Translations under genes and position numbers: made by a program
Origin: Enterobacter chengduensis
Lineage (GTDB): Bacteria; Pseudomonadota; Gammaproteobacteria; Enterobacterales; Enterobacteriaceae
NCBI RefSeq assembly: GCF_001984825.2
Contig: NZ_CP043318.1
Location: 3,844,001 to 3,908,000 of the forward strand
Length of the DNA stretch: 64,000 bases
Reading direction: 5' to 3'
Notes under the pieces: model-generated
Databases searched by the model: none
Seen by the model: only the letters and a program-made list of their open reading frames with translations
Told to the model about the DNA's origin: nothing
Shown here: positions 1 through 15,088 of the stretch, piece by piece
Numbering within the stretch: the stretch's first letter is position 1
How the letters are laid out: every line of letters starts with the position of its first letter

Positions 1-491
1 GCGAGGGTAAAAAAGTGGAAATCATCGTGGGTGATAAAACGGCAAACGACTTCTTCATTCCTGAAGATCAGCCGTTCAAAATCATCGGTGCGCTGCCTTA
101 CCTCTATGAGATTAACCTGCGACGTTTCCTGAGCCGTTTACAGTATTACGTCAATACGGACCAGCTGGTGGTGCGCCTCTGGAAAGATGAAGACAACAGC
201 TACCATCTGAAAGGAATGTGGGTCGACGATGAGTGGATGCTGCTGACCGGTAACAACCTTAATCCACGCGCGTGGCGACTGGATCTGGAAAACGCTATCC
301 TGATCCATGACCCGCAGCATGAGTTAGCCGCAAAACGTGAACGCGAGCTGGAGCTGATTCGCACCCATACGACAGTGGTTAATCATTACCGCGAACTGCA
401 GAGCATTGCCGATTATCCGGTGAAAGTGCGCAAGCTTATCCGCCGCTTACGTCGTATCCGTATCGACCGACTTATCAGCCGTATTCTGTAA
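1..491 (+). CDS. pssA: CDP-diacylglycerol-serine O-phosphatidyltransferase, C-terminal part (5' end outside window)
   Basis: The enzyme makes phosphatidylserine from CDP-diacylglycerol and serine, the first committed step to phosphatidylethanolamine. Only about the last 160 residues are here; the frame is open at the left edge (first full codon at 3), so the 5' end lies outside. The second phospholipase-D type motif is visible as HLKGMWVD (H-x-K-x4-D), followed by the conserved stretch around LLTGNNLNPRAW. The tail is rich in Arg and Lys, fitting the peripheral binding of this enzyme to ribosomes and acidic lipid. The family is about 450 residues long. A terminator follows within 10 bases, so this is the end of a transcript. 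Confidence 0.95.
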   Translation, partial: EGKKVEIIVGDKTANDFFIPEDQPFKIIGALPYLYEINLRRFLSRLQYYVNTDQLVVRLWKDEDNSYHLKGMWVDDEWMLLTGNNLNPRAWRLDLENAILIHDPQHELAAKRERELELIRTHTTVVNHYRELQSIADYPVKVRKLIRRLRRIRIDRLISRIL

Positions 492-497
492 TGTCCA

Positions 498-523
498 GGC
501 CCTGTTATCCGCAGGGCTTTTTT
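498..523 (+). terminator. Rho-independent terminator after pssA
   Basis: A GGCCCTG/CAGGGC stem with a short loop is followed by a run of T, starting 7 bases after the pssA stop codon. Confidence 0.8.
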
Positions 524-536
524 ATGGGGCCCGATG

Positions 537-860
537 ATGCGCATTCCTTTGTTACTGAGCGTCCTTTTCCTGAGCGGCTGTAGCCATATGGCCAACGATA
601 GCTGGTCCGGGCAGGACAAAGCACAGCATTTCCTCGCTTCCGCGATGTTGTCCGCAGCCGGTAATGAATATGCGCAGCATCAGGGATACAGCCGGGACCG
701 CAGCGCGGCAATAGGGCTGATGTTCTCCGTAGGTCTTGGGGCATCAAAAGAGCTGTGGGATAGCCGCCCCGCAGGGAGCGGCTGGAGCTGGAAAGATTTC
801 GCCTGGGATGTCGCCGGTGCAACGACCGGCTATGCCGTGTGGCAGATGGCGCGGTATTAA
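537..860 (+). CDS. yfiM: YfiM family lipoprotein
   Basis: A 107-residue protein with a short hydrophobic leader ending in a lipobox (LSGC), so a predicted lipoprotein. The mature part ([20 protein letters not shown] onward) matches the E. coli YfiM family in length and order, including the DKAQHF and ASKELWD segments. Its function is not established. Two ATG codons lie side by side (534 and 537); 537 gives the usual length. It lies between pssA and kgtP as in E. coli, and its stop overlaps the end of the convergent kgtP by 4 bases. Confidence 0.9.
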   Translation: MRIPLLLSVLFLSGCSHMANDSWSGQDKAQHFLASAMLSAAGNEYAQHQGYSRDRSAAIGLMFSVGLGASKELWDSRPAGSGWSWKDFAWDVAGATTGYAVWQMARY

Positions 861-2152
861 AGTCGAATGCCTTTCCCTTTGCGATGCAGCATCAGGGAAA
901 CAATAAAGGCCAGTGCGCCCATTGCCGTTACGTACCAGAAGAACGTCGTTTCGCTTCCCCATGATTTAAGCGACAACGCAACGTACTCTGCCGATCCGCC
1001 AAACACCGCATTGGCTACCGCATAAGAGAGCCCTACCCCTAACGCACGGACCTGCGCCGGGAACATTTCAGCTTTAAGTATTCCACTGATAGACGTATAG
1101 AAACTGACAATCACCATCGCCATCATCACCAGCGCAAAGGCAGCATACGGTGAAGAGACATGTTGAAGCGCGGTCAAAATAGGAACGGTACACAATGCCG
1201 ACAGCCCGCCAAAAATCAGCATCGACGTGCGCCGGCCGATTTTATCCGAGAGCGCACCGATAATGGGCTGTATGAGCATAAAGACAAACAGCGCCACGGT
1301 CATGACCACGCTGGCAACGTTTGCGTGCATGCCGGTGGTATTCACCAGGTACTTCTGCATATAGGTGGTGAACGTGTAGAAACTCAGAGAACCACCCGCA
1401 GTAAAGCCGAGCACCATAAGGAAGGCTTTGCGGTTACGCCATAACCCTTTGAATGTTCCTGCCTCCTTCAGCGTCCTGACCTCTTTCTGCGAGGTTTCAT
1501 CTAACTGACGGCGTAGCCAAAGTGCCACAACGGCCAGTACGGCGCCCATCGCGAAAGGAATTCGCCATCCCCAGGCATGAAGTTGTTCATCCGTCAAAAT
1601 CTGCTGCAGGATCACTACCACAAGAATGGCCAGCAGTTGACCACCAATCAGCGTGACGTACTGGAATGAGGCGTAAAAACCTTTACGCCCTTCCAGCGCA
1701 ATCTCACTCATGTAGGTCGCACTGGTACCGTATTCACCGCCCACCGATAATCCCTGGAATAAGCGCGCCAGTAAAAGCAGCGCCGGTGCCCAGGTACCAA
1801 TCGATTCATATCCCGGTAAGCAGGCGATCACCAGAGAGCCAAAGCACATCATACACACAGAGATCAGCATAGAGGCCTTACGCCCGCGCCGATCAGCAAT
1901 GCGTCCGAACAGCCAGCCCCCGATGGGCCGCATTAAAAATCCTGCGGCAAAAACCCCCGCCGTTTGTAGCAGCTGTGTTGTTGTGTTGCCAGAGGGAAAG
2001 AAGATATGTGCGAAATAGAGTGAACAGAATGAGTAGACGTAAAAGTCGAACCATTCAACCAGATTCCCTGAAGAGGCGCTGACGATTGCCCATACCCTTC
2101 TTCGGGTATCACTGTTAGCCAGCGTCCCGTTTGATGCCATGCTTTCTGTCAT
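857..2152 (-). CDS. kgtP: Alpha-ketoglutarate permease, MFS family
   Basis: A proton symporter that imports 2-oxoglutarate across the inner membrane. The 431 residues carry about twelve hydrophobic segments. The major-facilitator signature between helices 2 and 3 is present ([18 protein letters not shown]), as is the [10 protein letters not shown] repeat in the second half. The start motif [13 protein letters not shown] is typical of the metabolite:H+ symporter branch that also holds ProP and ShiA. Position next to the rRNA operon matches E. coli. Start 2152 gives the usual length (E. coli 432). The gene reads away from the rRNA operon end and converges on yfiM. Confidence 0.95.
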   Translation of the reverse strand: MTESMASNGTLANSDTRRRVWAIVSASSGNLVEWFDFYVYSFCSLYFAHIFFPSGNTTTQLLQTAGVFAAGFLMRPIGGWLFGRIADRRGRKASMLISVCMMCFGSLVIACLPGYESIGTWAPALLLLARLFQGLSVGGEYGTSATYMSEIALEGRKGFYASFQYVTLIGGQLLAILVVVILQQILTDEQLHAWGWRIPFAMGAVLAVVALWLRRQLDETSQKEVRTLKEAGTFKGLWRNRKAFLMVLGFTAGGSLSFYTFTTYMQKYLVNTTGMHANVASVVMTVALFVFMLIQPIIGALSDKIGRRTSMLIFGGLSALCTVPILTALQHVSSPYAAFALVMMAMVIVSFYTSISGILKAEMFPAQVRALGVGLSYAVANAVFGGSAEYVALSLKSWGSETTFFWYVTAMGALAFIVSLMLHRKGKGIRL

Positions 2153-2315
2153 TGTGATTATGCTCCTGCCATAAACAGCGGCGTATGAGCCAGAAGACTC
2201 AATTACCTCGTAAATGAAATGTTATAATTTTGTTATAATTAACATTGAGACAGCGATCACACATTCTATTAGCAGGATAAGGGATTAAGAGAAAGACCAG
2301 GAAGGGAAAGCACAA

Positions 2316-2352
2316 AAGCAAAAAACCCCGCACCTTACGGTACGGGGTTCTT
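2316..2352 (-). terminator. rRNA operon terminator
   Basis: Downstream of 5S on the minus strand, an 11-bp stem (AACCCCGTACC pairing with GGTGCGGGGTT) with a GTAA loop is followed by a T run (seen as A residues on the plus strand). Confidence 0.9.
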
Positions 2353-2360
2353 CTTATTTG

Positions 2361-2480
2361 ATGCCTGGCAGTTCCCTACTCTCACATGGGGAGACCCCAC
2401 ACTACCATCGGCGCTACGGCGTTTCACTTCTGAGTTCGGCATGGGGTCAGGTGGGACCACCGCGCTAAAGCCGCCAGGCA
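2361..2480 (-). rRNA. rrf: 5S ribosomal RNA
   Basis: 120 bases. The 5' end TGCCTGGCGG and 3' end CTGCCAGGCAT pair as expected, and the interior matches enterobacterial 5S. It is the last gene of the operon; 23S lies 71 bases upstream on the minus strand. Confidence 0.98.
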
Positions 2481-2551
2481 AATTCTGTTTAATCTGTATC
2501 AAAGCTGAAATCTGATTGTCTGTCTCACCGCCGAAACAGCTTCGGCGTTGT

Positions 2552-5456
<2,905 letters not shown>

Positions 5457-5638
5457 TCACAACCCGAAGATGTTTCACTTCTGATTGCGAAAATTTGAGA
5501 GACTCGAACACACCTTAAAGATGTGTCGTTTCAATTTTCAGCTTGATCCAGATTTTTAAAGAGCAAATATCTCAAACAAGACTCGTGAGTCTGTTTTGAG
5601 ATATGACGGCAGGTGACTTTCACTCACGAACCAGCAAG

Positions 5639-5714
5639 TGGCGTCCCCTAGGGGATTCGAACCCCTGTTACCGCCGTGAAAGGGCGGTGTCCTGGGCCTC
5701 TAGACGAAGGGGAC
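5639..5714 (-). tRNA. gltW: tRNA-Glu (anticodon TTC) in the 16S-23S spacer
   Basis: 76 bases with encoded CCA. It reads GTCCCCTTCGTCTAGAGG at the 5' end, has anticodon TTC in the loop CTTTCAC, and a TTCGAAT T-loop. One tRNA-Glu spacer is the rrnG arrangement of E. coli, in agreement with the flanking kgtP and clpB. Confidence 0.98.
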
Positions 5715-5799
5715 ACTGAAGTCTCAATCGCAAGACGCCTTGCTATTTACTTTTCATCAGACAATCTGTGTGAGCACTGCAAAGGCAGGTTCTTTAAGG

Positions 5800-7341
<1,542 letters not shown>

Positions 7342-7470
7342 AAGTTTGATGCTCGTGAATTAAACTTCGTAATGAATTACGTATGTTCACTCAGAGACTT
7401 GAGTATTCATTTATTGTCCGAAGACATTAAGAATCCATGTCACTTTGAGTGCCCACACAGATTGTCTGAT

Positions 7471-7649
7471 AAATTGTTAAAGAGCAGTGCAACGCGGCTT
7501 TCGCTCACCGTTGCGAGGTGGCGTATATTACGCTTTCCTCGTTCAGAGTCAAGCGTTTATTTTCGCTTTTCTCTGCTGACCCGGCGGCTTGCGTGCCGTT
7601 GTTCCGTGTCAGTGGAGGCGCATTATAGGGAGTAATTCCGAACCTGCAA
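7471..7649 (-). promoter_or_regulatory. rRNA operon promoters P1 and P2 and leader boxA
   Basis: On the minus strand, P1 is TTGCAG (7644-7649), a 16-base spacer and TATAAT (7622-7627). P2 is TTGACT (7547-7552), a 16-base spacer and TAATAT (7525-7530). The leader boxA antitermination element TGCTCTTTAACA lies at about 7475-7486. The sequence between -10 and start of P1 is GC-rich (GCGCC), the usual stringent-control discriminator. The rest of 7342-7770 is leader and upstream AT-rich sequence with no gene. Confidence 0.85.
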
Positions 7650-7732
7650 GAATAAAGTGAAAATTATTTACCAACCGCTCACTTTCCAGGCAAATCATTC
7701 TCCAGACCTCAATTCTCGCCTGGTTTTTAAAC

Positions 7733-7760
7733 AAAAACGAGCCGTAAACGGCTCGTTTTT
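7733..7760 (-). terminator. Terminator after clpB
   Basis: A perfect 12-bp palindrome AAAAACGAGCCG-TAAA-CGGCTCGTTTTT lies 12 bases past the clpB stop. It is symmetric and would also stop transcription from the other side. Confidence 0.9.
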
Positions 7761-7772
7761 GCGTTTTGTGAC

Positions 7773-10346
7773 TTACTGCACTGCCACAATGCGATCGTCG
7801 TTGGCTTCCAGACGGATAGCTTTGCCCGGAATCAGCTCCCCGGAAAGGATCTGCTGCGCCAGCGGGTTTTCGATCTGCTGCTGGATAGCGCGTTTCAATG
7901 GCCGCGCACCGTACACCGGATCGTAACCGTTCTCGCTCAGCAGCTTCAGCGCCTCGTCGGAGATGTGAATTTCATAACCACGCTCTTCCAGACGTTTGTA
8001 CAGGCGCTGCAGCTGGATCTGCGCAATCGACGCAATGTGTTTCTCACCCAGAGGATGGAACACCACCACTTCATCAATACGGTTAATGAACTCTGGACGG
8101 AAGCTATGGCTTACTACCCCCATTACCAGATCCTTCATATGGCCGTAGTCCAGCTCACCGAAACGCTCCTGAATCAAATCGGAACCCAGGTTCGAGGTCA
8201 TGATGACCACCGTATTACGGAAGTCGACCGTTCTGCCCTGCCCGTCGGTTAGACGACCATCGTCCAGCACCTGAAGCAGAATATTGAACACATCCGGATG
8301 GGCTTTTTCCACCTCATCCAGCAGGATGACGGAATAAGGACGACGGCGCACCGCTTCCGTCAGGTACCCCCCTTCTTCATAACCCACGTATCCCGGAGGC
8401 GCCCCGACCAGACGTGAGACGGAGTGTTTCTCCATAAACTCGGACATGTCGATACGCACCATCGCATCGTCGCTGTCGAACATAAAGTTAGCCAGCGCTT
8501 TACACAGCTCGGTTTTACCGACACCGGTTGGCCCCAGGAACAGGAACGAACCGATCGGGCGATTTGGATCGGACAGCCCCGCACGACTACGGCGAATCGC
8601 GTTCGATACCGCCTCAACCGCTTCGTTCTGGCCAATCACCCGATTATGGAGATCTTGCTCCATGCGCAGCAGTTTTTCACGCTCGCCTTCCAGCATGCGC
8701 GCCACTGGAATACCGGTCCAGCGGGCAAGCACTTCCGCGATTTCTGCATCCGTCACTTTATTACGCAACAGACGCATTGTTTTACCTTCCGATTGCGTCG
8801 CAATCTCAAGCTGTTTTTCCAGCTCGGGAATTTTGCCGTATTGCAGCTCGGACATACGCGCCAGATCGCCTACGCGCCGCGCCTGCTCAATGGCAATTTT
8901 TGCCTGCTCGAGTTCAGCTTTGATGGTCTGGGTGCCGGAAAGTGAAGCTTTCTCGGCTTTCCACTCTTCTTCCAGCTCAGAATACTGGCGCTCTTTATCG
9001 TCCAGTTCTTCATTGAGCATATCGAGGCGTTTCTTACTGGCTTCATCAGACTCTTTCTTCAGCGCCTGCTGTTCCAGCTTGAGCTGAATGATGCGTCGGT
9101 CGAGTCGATCCAGCTCTTCCGGCTTCGAGTCAATCTGCATACGAATGCTCGACGCCGCTTCATCAATCAGGTCGATCGCTTTATCCGGCAGCTGACGGTC
9201 AGCAATATAACGATGCGAAAGCGTCGCCGCCGCAACGATGGCCGGGTCAGTGATTTGCACGTGGTGGTGCAGTTCATAGCGTTCTTTCAGACCACGCAGG
9301 ATCGCGATGGTATCTTCAACGCTTGGCTCAGCAACGAACACTTTCTGGAAACGACGTTCCAGCGCAGCATCTTTCTCAATGTACTGGCGATACTCATCAA
9401 GCGTCGTGGCGCCAACGCAATGCAGTTCACCGCGCGCCAGCGCAGGTTTAAGCATGTTCCCGGCATCCATCGCGCCGTCTGCCTTACCGGCACCCACCAT
9501 GGTGTGCAGTTCGTCAATAAACAGGATAACGTTGCCTTCCTGTTTCGCCAGGTCGTTAAGCACGCCTTTGAGACGCTCTTCAAACTCACCGCGGTATTTC
9601 GCACCGGCCACCAGCGCGCCCATATCCAGGGCCAGCACGCGGCGACCTTTCAGGCCTTCCGGCACTTCGCCGTTGACGATACGCTGCGCCAGACCTTCAA
9701 CAATGGCGGTTTTACCGACCCCCGGTTCACCAATCAGCACCGGGTTGTTCTTGGTACGACGTTGCAGTACCTGAATCGTACGGCGAATTTCTTCATCGCG
9801 GCCGATCACCGGGTCAAGCTTGCCCTGTTCAGCACGCTCGGTCAGATCGACCGTATATTTCTTCAAAGCCTGACGTTGGTCTTCGGCTCCCTGATCGTTC
9901 ACGCTTTCACCTCCGCGCATTTTCTCAATCGCCTGAGTCACATTGGCTGTGGTCGCGCCGGCAGATTTCAGCAGGTCGGTCAAGGTACCGCGTGATTCAA
10001 GCGCCGCCAGAACAAACAGCTCTGACGAAATAAAGTTGTCCCCACGTTTTTGCGCCAGCTTGTCGCAAAGGTTCAGCACGCGCACCAGATCCTGCGATGG
10101 CTGAACGTCACCGCCGGTCCCTTCGACCTGCGGTAAACGGCTCAGCGCCTGATCGATAGCGGTGCGTAGCTGGCCAGCATTAATGCCGGCAGACGTTAAT
10201 AAAGGACGTACCGATCCCCCTTCCTGATTCAGCAAGGCGCTCATTAAATGAAGAGGTTCGATAAATTGGTTGTCGTGCCCCAGTGCGAGGGACTGGGCAT
10301 CGGCGAGAGCAAGCTGGAATTTATTGGTAAGACGATCCAGACGCAT
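7773..10346 (-). CDS. clpB: ClpB disaggregase (Hsp100 AAA+ chaperone)
   Basis: A hexameric ATPase that works with DnaK to pull proteins out of aggregates in the cytoplasm. The 857 residues show the double Clp N domain, first nucleotide-binding domain (GEPGVGKT near 206, FIDELHT), a long coiled-coil middle domain (about 410-530) and a second nucleotide-binding domain (GPTGVGKT near 605, [11 protein letters not shown]). Pore loop [13 protein letters not shown] is intact. Start [10 protein letters not shown] at 10346 is chosen because GGGAGGAG lies just upstream and the length equals E. coli ClpB; an ATG four codons earlier overlaps that site. Confidence 0.98.
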   Translation of the reverse strand: MRLDRLTNKFQLALADAQSLALGHDNQFIEPLHLMSALLNQEGGSVRPLLTSAGINAGQLRTAIDQALSRLPQVEGTGGDVQPSQDLVRVLNLCDKLAQKRGDNFISSELFVLAALESRGTLTDLLKSAGATTANVTQAIEKMRGGESVNDQGAEDQRQALKKYTVDLTERAEQGKLDPVIGRDEEIRRTIQVLQRRTKNNPVLIGEPGVGKTAIVEGLAQRIVNGEVPEGLKGRRVLALDMGALVAGAKYRGEFEERLKGVLNDLAKQEGNVILFIDELHTMVGAGKADGAMDAGNMLKPALARGELHCVGATTLDEYRQYIEKDAALERRFQKVFVAEPSVEDTIAILRGLKERYELHHHVQITDPAIVAAATLSHRYIADRQLPDKAIDLIDEAASSIRMQIDSKPEELDRLDRRIIQLKLEQQALKKESDEASKKRLDMLNEELDDKERQYSELEEEWKAEKASLSGTQTIKAELEQAKIAIEQARRVGDLARMSELQYGKIPELEKQLEIATQSEGKTMRLLRNKVTDAEIAEVLARWTGIPVARMLEGEREKLLRMEQDLHNRVIGQNEAVEAVSNAIRRSRAGLSDPNRPIGSFLFLGPTGVGKTELCKALANFMFDSDDAMVRIDMSEFMEKHSVSRLVGAPPGYVGYEEGGYLTEAVRRRPYSVILLDEVEKAHPDVFNILLQVLDDGRLTDGQGRTVDFRNTVVIMTSNLGSDLIQERFGELDYGHMKDLVMGVVSHSFRPEFINRIDEVVVFHPLGEKHIASIAQIQLQRLYKRLEERGYEIHISDEALKLLSENGYDPVYGARPLKRAIQQQIENPLAQQILSGELIPGKAIRLEANDDRIVAVQ

Positions 10347-10387
10347 AACTCCTCCCATAACAGGTCAAATTTGCTACTGGAGATTAA

Positions 10388-10413
10388 ATGAGGTCATCCC
10401 TCAATTATTCAAG
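10388..10413 (-). promoter_or_regulatory. Heat-shock (sigma-32) promoter of clpB
   Basis: On the minus strand, CTTGAA (10408-10413) and CCTCAT (10388-10393) are 14 bases apart, close to the sigma-32 pattern and essentially the known E. coli clpB promoter. Confidence 0.85.
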
Positions 10414-10475
10414 GTTAATGACCTGAATTATGTGAAAAGAAAACGGCACGTGCCGGATCGTCTTGATTCTTTAGG

Positions 10476-11207
10476 TTATATCAGCCAAATGAAACTTGCC
10501 ATACGCCCCGTGGTCTTGTCGCGGCGCCAGGAGAAAAAATCACCCTTTTCGGTGAAGGTACAGCGATCGCCGCCGAAGATCTGCGACACGCCGACGTTAT
10601 TCAGGCGCTGGCGGGCAAGCTGGTAAATATCGGCCAGATATTTCTCCCCCGAAGGCAGGAAGGCCTCCACCGCTTGCGGATCTTTTTCCATAAAGGCGTC
10701 GCGGACCTCTGGGCCCACTTCAAACGCGCGAGGACCAATAGCCGGGCCAAGCCAGGCCATAATATTGGCGGGCTCATCGTTAAAGCAGGCGACAGTTTCT
10801 TCCAGCACGCCTTCACACAGCCCACGCCAGCCCGCGTGGGCTGCCGCCACCTCGGTACCTGCACGGTTACAGAACAGAACCGGCAGACAGTCGGCGGTCA
10901 TTACGGCACAAACGGTTCCCGGAGTATTGCTGTAAGAGGCATCCGCGCGTTTAGAAGCATAGGATTCTCCCGTCAGCTTCAGCACCGCGTTACCATGAAC
11001 CTGCTCCAGCCAGACGGGTTTTGACGGCAGGTTCCCCGCTGCAAACAGACGCCTGCGGTTCTCTTCCACGTGTTCCAGGTTATCACCACAGTGCGCGCCG
11101 AGGTTCAACGACTCCCACGCGCCCTGGCTCACGCCGCCAGTGCGGGTTGAACTGCAGGCGGCCACGCCGGCAGGCAATGGCCACTCCGGGACAATCAGTT
11201 TGGTCAT
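10476..11207 (-). CDS. pgeF: Peptidoglycan editing factor / multicopper-like polyphenol oxidase (YfiH)
   Basis: A 243-residue YfiH-family protein; members hydrolyse wrongly incorporated L-Ser from UDP-MurNAc and have been assayed as laccases. The metal-binding pattern is visible: His in VHGNAV, Cys in MTADCLPVLF and His in AAHAGWRG. It overlaps rluD by 4 bases (11204-11207), so the two are translationally coupled, as in E. coli. A weak alternative role as a cytosolic oxidase cannot be excluded from sequence. Confidence 0.93.
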   Translation of the reverse strand: MTKLIVPEWPLPAGVAACSSTRTGGVSQGAWESLNLGAHCGDNLEHVEENRRRLFAAGNLPSKPVWLEQVHGNAVLKLTGESYASKRADASYSNTPGTVCAVMTADCLPVLFCNRAGTEVAAAHAGWRGLCEGVLEETVACFNDEPANIMAWLGPAIGPRAFEVGPEVRDAFMEKDPQAVEAFLPSGEKYLADIYQLARQRLNNVGVSQIFGGDRCTFTEKGDFFSWRRDKTTGRMASFIWLI

Positions 11208-12184
11208 AGCCAGTCCACTTGATCCTTATGTTCTTCGAAATCAGCGCGCATGGCGTCAATAAGGTCCACCATATCCTGCGGGATAGGCGCGTGCCACTCC
11301 ATCTGAATGCCGGTGATAGGGTGGTAAAGTCGCAGCATGGTCGCGTGCAGCGCCTGACGATCGAATTTACGCAATACGCTGATGAACTCATCCGATGCGC
11401 CCTTTGGCGGACGAGGACGGCCCCCGTAGACCTGATCCCCCACCAGCGGATGGGTAATGTGGGCCATATGCACGCGGATCTGGTGAGTACGTCCGGTCTC
11501 CAGACGCAGACGCAGGCGCGTATGAATGCGGAAGTGCTCCATAATGCGATAGTGCGTCACCGCCGGTTTACCCATCGGATGCACAGACATGTGGGTACGC
11601 TTGGTTGGGTGACGGCTGATAGGCTCTTCTACCGTCCCGCCAGAGGTCATATGCCCAATGGCTACCGCCTCATACTCACGGGTGATTTCGCGCAGCTGCA
11701 GCGACTCCACCAGACGGGTCTGAGCAGGAACGGTCTTCGCCACCACCATCAGACCGGTAGTGTCTTTATCGAGACGGTGCACGATGCCCGCGCGCGGAAC
11801 ATCCGCGATCGGCGGATAATAATGGAGAAGTGCGTTAAGTACCGTACCGTCAGGATTCCCCGCGCCCGGGTGAACAACCAGGTCGCGCGGCTTGTTGATC
11901 ACCAGAATGTCATCATCTTCATAGACGATGTCCAGCGGGATATCCTGCGGCTCGAAGCGGATTTCCTCTTCGATTTCAGCATTGATGGCGACAGCTTCCC
12001 CACCGAACACTTTCTCTTTTGGTTTGTCCCAGATCTTGCCGTTTACCAGCACGCGCTGGTCAAGGATCCATTCTTTTATACGTGAACGCGAATAATCAGG
12101 GAACAATTCGGCCAAAGCCTGATCTAAGCGTTGACCGAGCTGATTTTCGGAGACTGTTGCGGTGAGTTCTACTCGTTGTGCCAT
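11204..12184 (-). CDS. rluD: 23S rRNA pseudouridine synthase (sites 1911/1915/1917)
   Basis: Modifies helix 69 of 23S rRNA, needed for normal 50S assembly. The 326 residues begin with an S4 RNA-binding domain (about 15-75) and continue with the RluA-type catalytic domain; the catalytic Asp lies in HRLDKDTTGLMV. GRTHQIRVHM is the second family motif. Length equals E. coli RluD. It is transcribed divergently from bamD and is followed by pgeF with a 4-base overlap. Confidence 0.97.
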   Translation of the reverse strand: MAQRVELTATVSENQLGQRLDQALAELFPDYSRSRIKEWILDQRVLVNGKIWDKPKEKVFGGEAVAINAEIEEEIRFEPQDIPLDIVYEDDDILVINKPRDLVVHPGAGNPDGTVLNALLHYYPPIADVPRAGIVHRLDKDTTGLMVVAKTVPAQTRLVESLQLREITREYEAVAIGHMTSGGTVEEPISRHPTKRTHMSVHPMGKPAVTHYRIMEHFRIHTRLRLRLETGRTHQIRVHMAHITHPLVGDQVYGGRPRPPKGASDEFISVLRKFDRQALHATMLRLYHPITGIQMEWHAPIPQDMVDLIDAMRADFEEHKDQVDWL

Positions 12185-12315
12185 AAACTGCTTCTTCGTT
12201 TAACGTTGGGTTTTACGGCTTTGCCGTTTAATATAGTGTGCTATTGTAGCTGGTCTTAATCGGGAGCAGGAACAGAGTTTCTCCCGGACAAACATTTGAG
12301 GAAAGTCAAAACGTC

Positions 12316-13053
12316 ATGACGCGCATGAAATATCTGGTGGCAGCGGCCACGTTGAGCCTGGCTTTGGTGGGCTGCTCCGGTTCAAATGAACAGGTCCCTG
12401 ACAATCCGCCGAATGAAATCTATGCGACTGCACAACAAAAGTTGCAGGACGGTAACTGGAAACAGGCGATAACGCAACTGGAAGCGTTGGATAATCGCTA
12501 TCCATTTGGGCCATATTCGCAGCAGGTACAGTTAGATCTCATCTACGCATACTATAAAAATGCCGATCTGCCGCTGGCTCAGGCAGCTATCGATCGTTTC
12601 ATGCGTCTTAACCCGACCCATCCTAACATCGACTATGTGATGTACATGCGCGGCCTCACCAACATGGCGCTGGACGACAGCGCGCTGCAGGGCTTCTTCG
12701 GCGTGGATCGTTCCGACCGTGACCCGCAGCATGCGCGTGATGCCTTCAATGACTTCTCCAAGCTGGTGCGCGGCTATCCGAATAGTCAATACGTCACCGA
12801 CGCCACCAAACGCCTGGTGTTCCTGAAAGATCGTCTGGCGAAATATGAATACTCCGTGGCGGAATATTATACCCGCCGTGGCGCATGGGTTGCCGTGGTG
12901 AACCGCGTAGAAGGTATGCTGCGTGATTATCCGGATACTCAGGCAACGCGCGACGGCCTGAAGCTGATGGAAAATGCCTACCGCCAGATGCAGATGACCG
13001 CTCAGGCTGAAAAAGTGGCGAAAATCATCGCCGCGAACAGCAGCAATACCTGA
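12316..13053 (+). CDS. bamD: Outer membrane protein assembly factor BamD
   Basis: An essential lipoprotein of the BAM complex that folds beta-barrels into the outer membrane. The 245 residues start with a signal peptide ending LALVGC (lipobox) and continue with five TPR-like helical repeats (about 30-240). Sequence and length equal E. coli BamD, ending [10 protein letters not shown]. It stands alone between rluD (divergent) and raiA, with a terminator 18 bases after its stop. Confidence 0.98.
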   Translation: MTRMKYLVAAATLSLALVGCSGSNEQVPDNPPNEIYATAQQKLQDGNWKQAITQLEALDNRYPFGPYSQQVQLDLIYAYYKNADLPLAQAAIDRFMRLNPTHPNIDYVMYMRGLTNMALDDSALQGFFGVDRSDRDPQHARDAFNDFSKLVRGYPNSQYVTDATKRLVFLKDRLAKYEYSVAEYYTRRGAWVAVVNRVEGMLRDYPDTQATRDGLKLMENAYRQMQMTAQAEKVAKIIAANSSNT

Positions 13054-13068
13054 TCTTGCCTCAATTCA

Positions 13069-13097
13069 AAACGGCAGCCCTCGGGCTGCCGTTTTTG
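13069..13097 (+). terminator. Rho-independent terminator after bamD
   Basis: A 10-bp perfect stem ACGGCAGCCC/GGGCTGCCGT with a 2-base loop is followed by TTTTT. Confidence 0.9.
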
Positions 13098-13272
13098 TAT
13101 TCGTTTTAGCGCGTCGCTGAAGCCGTTAGCCTCAACACATCCAGTCAACTATGGCCCCAATTTTAGCCGTCGACAAGGTAAATCTCACCTCTTCCTGCCC
13201 TGCCTCACAAAAAAGATTCCCTGACAAAAACCGACAAAATAACGTGATCTAAATCACACATTTTGACATTAG

Positions 13273-13662
<390 letters not shown>

Positions 13663-13685
13663 TCCTTTAAATTGAGTGTACCGCC

Positions 13686-13710
13686 AACGCGCCTTCGGGC
13701 GCGTTTTTTG
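13686..13710 (+). terminator. Rho-independent terminator after raiA
   Basis: Stem AACGCGCC-TTCG-GGCGCGTT followed by TTTTT. The pheA promoter starts 8 bases later. Confidence 0.9.
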
Positions 13711-13717
13711 TTTTTTA

Positions 13718-13747
13718 TTGACAGGGTGAAAACAGTACAGGTACTTT
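13718..13747 (+). promoter_or_regulatory. pheLA promoter
   Basis: TTGACA (13718-13723) and TACTTT (13742-13747), 18 bases apart, in the same place as the E. coli pheA promoter and 25 bases before pheL. Confidence 0.75.
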
Positions 13748-13772
13748 AACCCTATCAACCACAGGATGACTT

Positions 13773-13820
13773 ATGAAACACACGCCGTTCTTCTTCGCAT
13801 TCTTTTTTACCCTCCCCTGA
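13773..13820 (+). CDS. pheL: phe operon leader peptide
   Basis: A 15-residue leader, MKHTPFFFAFFFTLP, whose six Phe codons sense charged tRNA-Phe. When Phe is scarce the ribosome stalls and an antiterminator forms upstream of pheA. An AGGATGA ribosome site lies before it. The well-known E. coli peptide has a seventh Phe where Leu stands here. It is too short for normal gene calling. Confidence 0.95.
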   Translation: MKHTPFFFAFFFTLP

Positions 13821-13866
13821 ACGGGAGGCGTTTCGTCGTGTGATAAAGAATGCGAAGACGAACAAC

Positions 13867-13895
13867 AAGGCCTCCCACACCGGGGGGCCTTTTTT
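13867..13895 (+). terminator. phe attenuator
   Basis: Stem AAGGCCTCCC/GGGGGGCCTT with a 5-base loop and a T run, 46 bases after pheL. The upstream segment ACGGGAGGCG (13820-13829) can pair with the left arm GGCCTCCC instead, which is the antiterminator. Same design as E. coli. Confidence 0.93.
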
Positions 13896-13927
13896 ATTGA
13901 TAACGATAAAATGAGACAGGCAACACT

Positions 13928-15088
13928 ATGACACCGGAAAACCCGTTACTGGATCTGCGCGTAAAAATCAGCGCGCTGGACGAAAAATTACTGGCCCTGC
14001 TGGCCGAACGCCGCGCGCTCGCCATCGAAGTGGGCAAAGCCAAGCTGGACTCCCATCGCCCGGTCCGTGATATCGACCGCGAGCGCGATCTGCTGGAGCG
14101 CCTGATCCAGCTCGGTAAAGCGCATCACCTCGATGCCCACTACATCACCCGGCTGTTCCAGCTCATCATCGAAGACTCCGTTCTCACCCAGCAAGCGTTA
14201 CTCCAGCAGCATCTCAACAAAACCAATCCACACTCTGCGCGAATCGCTTTCCTCGGGCCAAAAGGCTCCTATTCTCACCTGGCCGCCCGTCAGTATGCCG
14301 CACGCCATTTTGAAGAATTTATTGAGAGTGGCTGTGCGAAATTTGCCGATATTTTTAACCAGGTCGAGACCGGCCAGGCGGATTACGCCGTGGTGCCGAT
14401 TGAAAACACCAGCTCCGGCGCCATCAACGACGTCTACGATTTGCTGCAGCACACCAGCCTGTCGCTGGTCGGCGAGCTGACGATCCCTATCGATCACTGC
14501 GTGCTGGTCTCCGGCTCAACCGACCTGAACAAGATCGAAACGGTTTACAGTCACCCGCAGCCCTTCCAGCAGTGCAGCCAGTTCCTGAACCGCTATCCGA
14601 ACTGGAAAATCGAGTACACCGAAAGCACCTCGGCGGCGATGGAAAAAGTGGCGCAGGCTAACTCCCCTAACGTCGCCGCGCTCGGCAGCGAAGCGGGCGG
14701 CGCGCTGTATGGTTTACAGGTACTGGAACGCAACCTGGCAAACCAGACGCAAAACATTACCCGCTTCGTGGTGCTGGCACGCAAGGCCATCAATGTGTCA
14801 GAACAGGTACCGGCCAAAACCACGCTGCTGATGGCGACCGGCCAGCAGGCCGGTGCGCTGGTTGAAGCCCTGCTGGTGCTGCGCAACCACAACCTGATCA
14901 TGACCAAACTGGAATCACGTCCCATCCACGGTAACCCGTGGGAAGAGATGTTTTATCTCGATGTCCAGGCCAACCTGGAGTCTGCCTCCATGCAGAAAGC
15001 CCTGCGTGAACTGGGTGAAATTACCCGTTCCATGAAAGTGCTGGGCTGCTACCCGAGCGAAAACGTCGTGCCGGTCGATCCGAGCTAG
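13928..15088 (+). CDS. pheA: Bifunctional chorismate mutase / prephenate dehydratase
   Basis: Makes phenylpyruvate from chorismate by way of prephenate. The 386 residues hold an AroQ-type chorismate mutase helix bundle (1-90), a prephenate dehydratase domain (about 105-285, [20 protein letters not shown] and the ENTSSGAI motif) and an ACT regulatory domain (about 295-375; [18 protein letters not shown]), which binds Phe for feedback inhibition. Length equals E. coli PheA. Expression is under the pheL attenuator. The stop overlaps the stop of the convergent SMP-30 gene. Confidence 0.98.
   Translation: MTPENPLLDLRVKISALDEKLLALLAERRALAIEVGKAKLDSHRPVRDIDRERDLLERLIQLGKAHHLDAHYITRLFQLIIEDSVLTQQALLQQHLNKTNPHSARIAFLGPKGSYSHLAARQYAARHFEEFIESGCAKFADIFNQVETGQADYAVVPIENTSSGAINDVYDLLQHTSLSLVGELTIPIDHCVLVSGSTDLNKIETVYSHPQPFQQCSQFLNRYPNWKIEYTESTSAAMEKVAQANSPNVAALGSEAGGALYGLQVLERNLANQTQNITRFVVLARKAINVSEQVPAKTTLLMATGQQAGALVEALLVLRNHNLIMTKLESRPIHGNPWEEMFYLDVQANLESASMQKALRELGEITRSMKVLGCYPSENVVPVDPS

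Noticed and set aside
8424..9995. Long plus-strand open frames (up to 260 codons) over clpB
   Set aside because: They are antisense shadows of a GC-rich coding sequence with strong codon bias; ClpB is certain.
11219..12085. A 288-codon plus-strand frame over rluD
   Set aside because: Antisense shadow of rluD; translation is His/Arg-rich and unlike any family.
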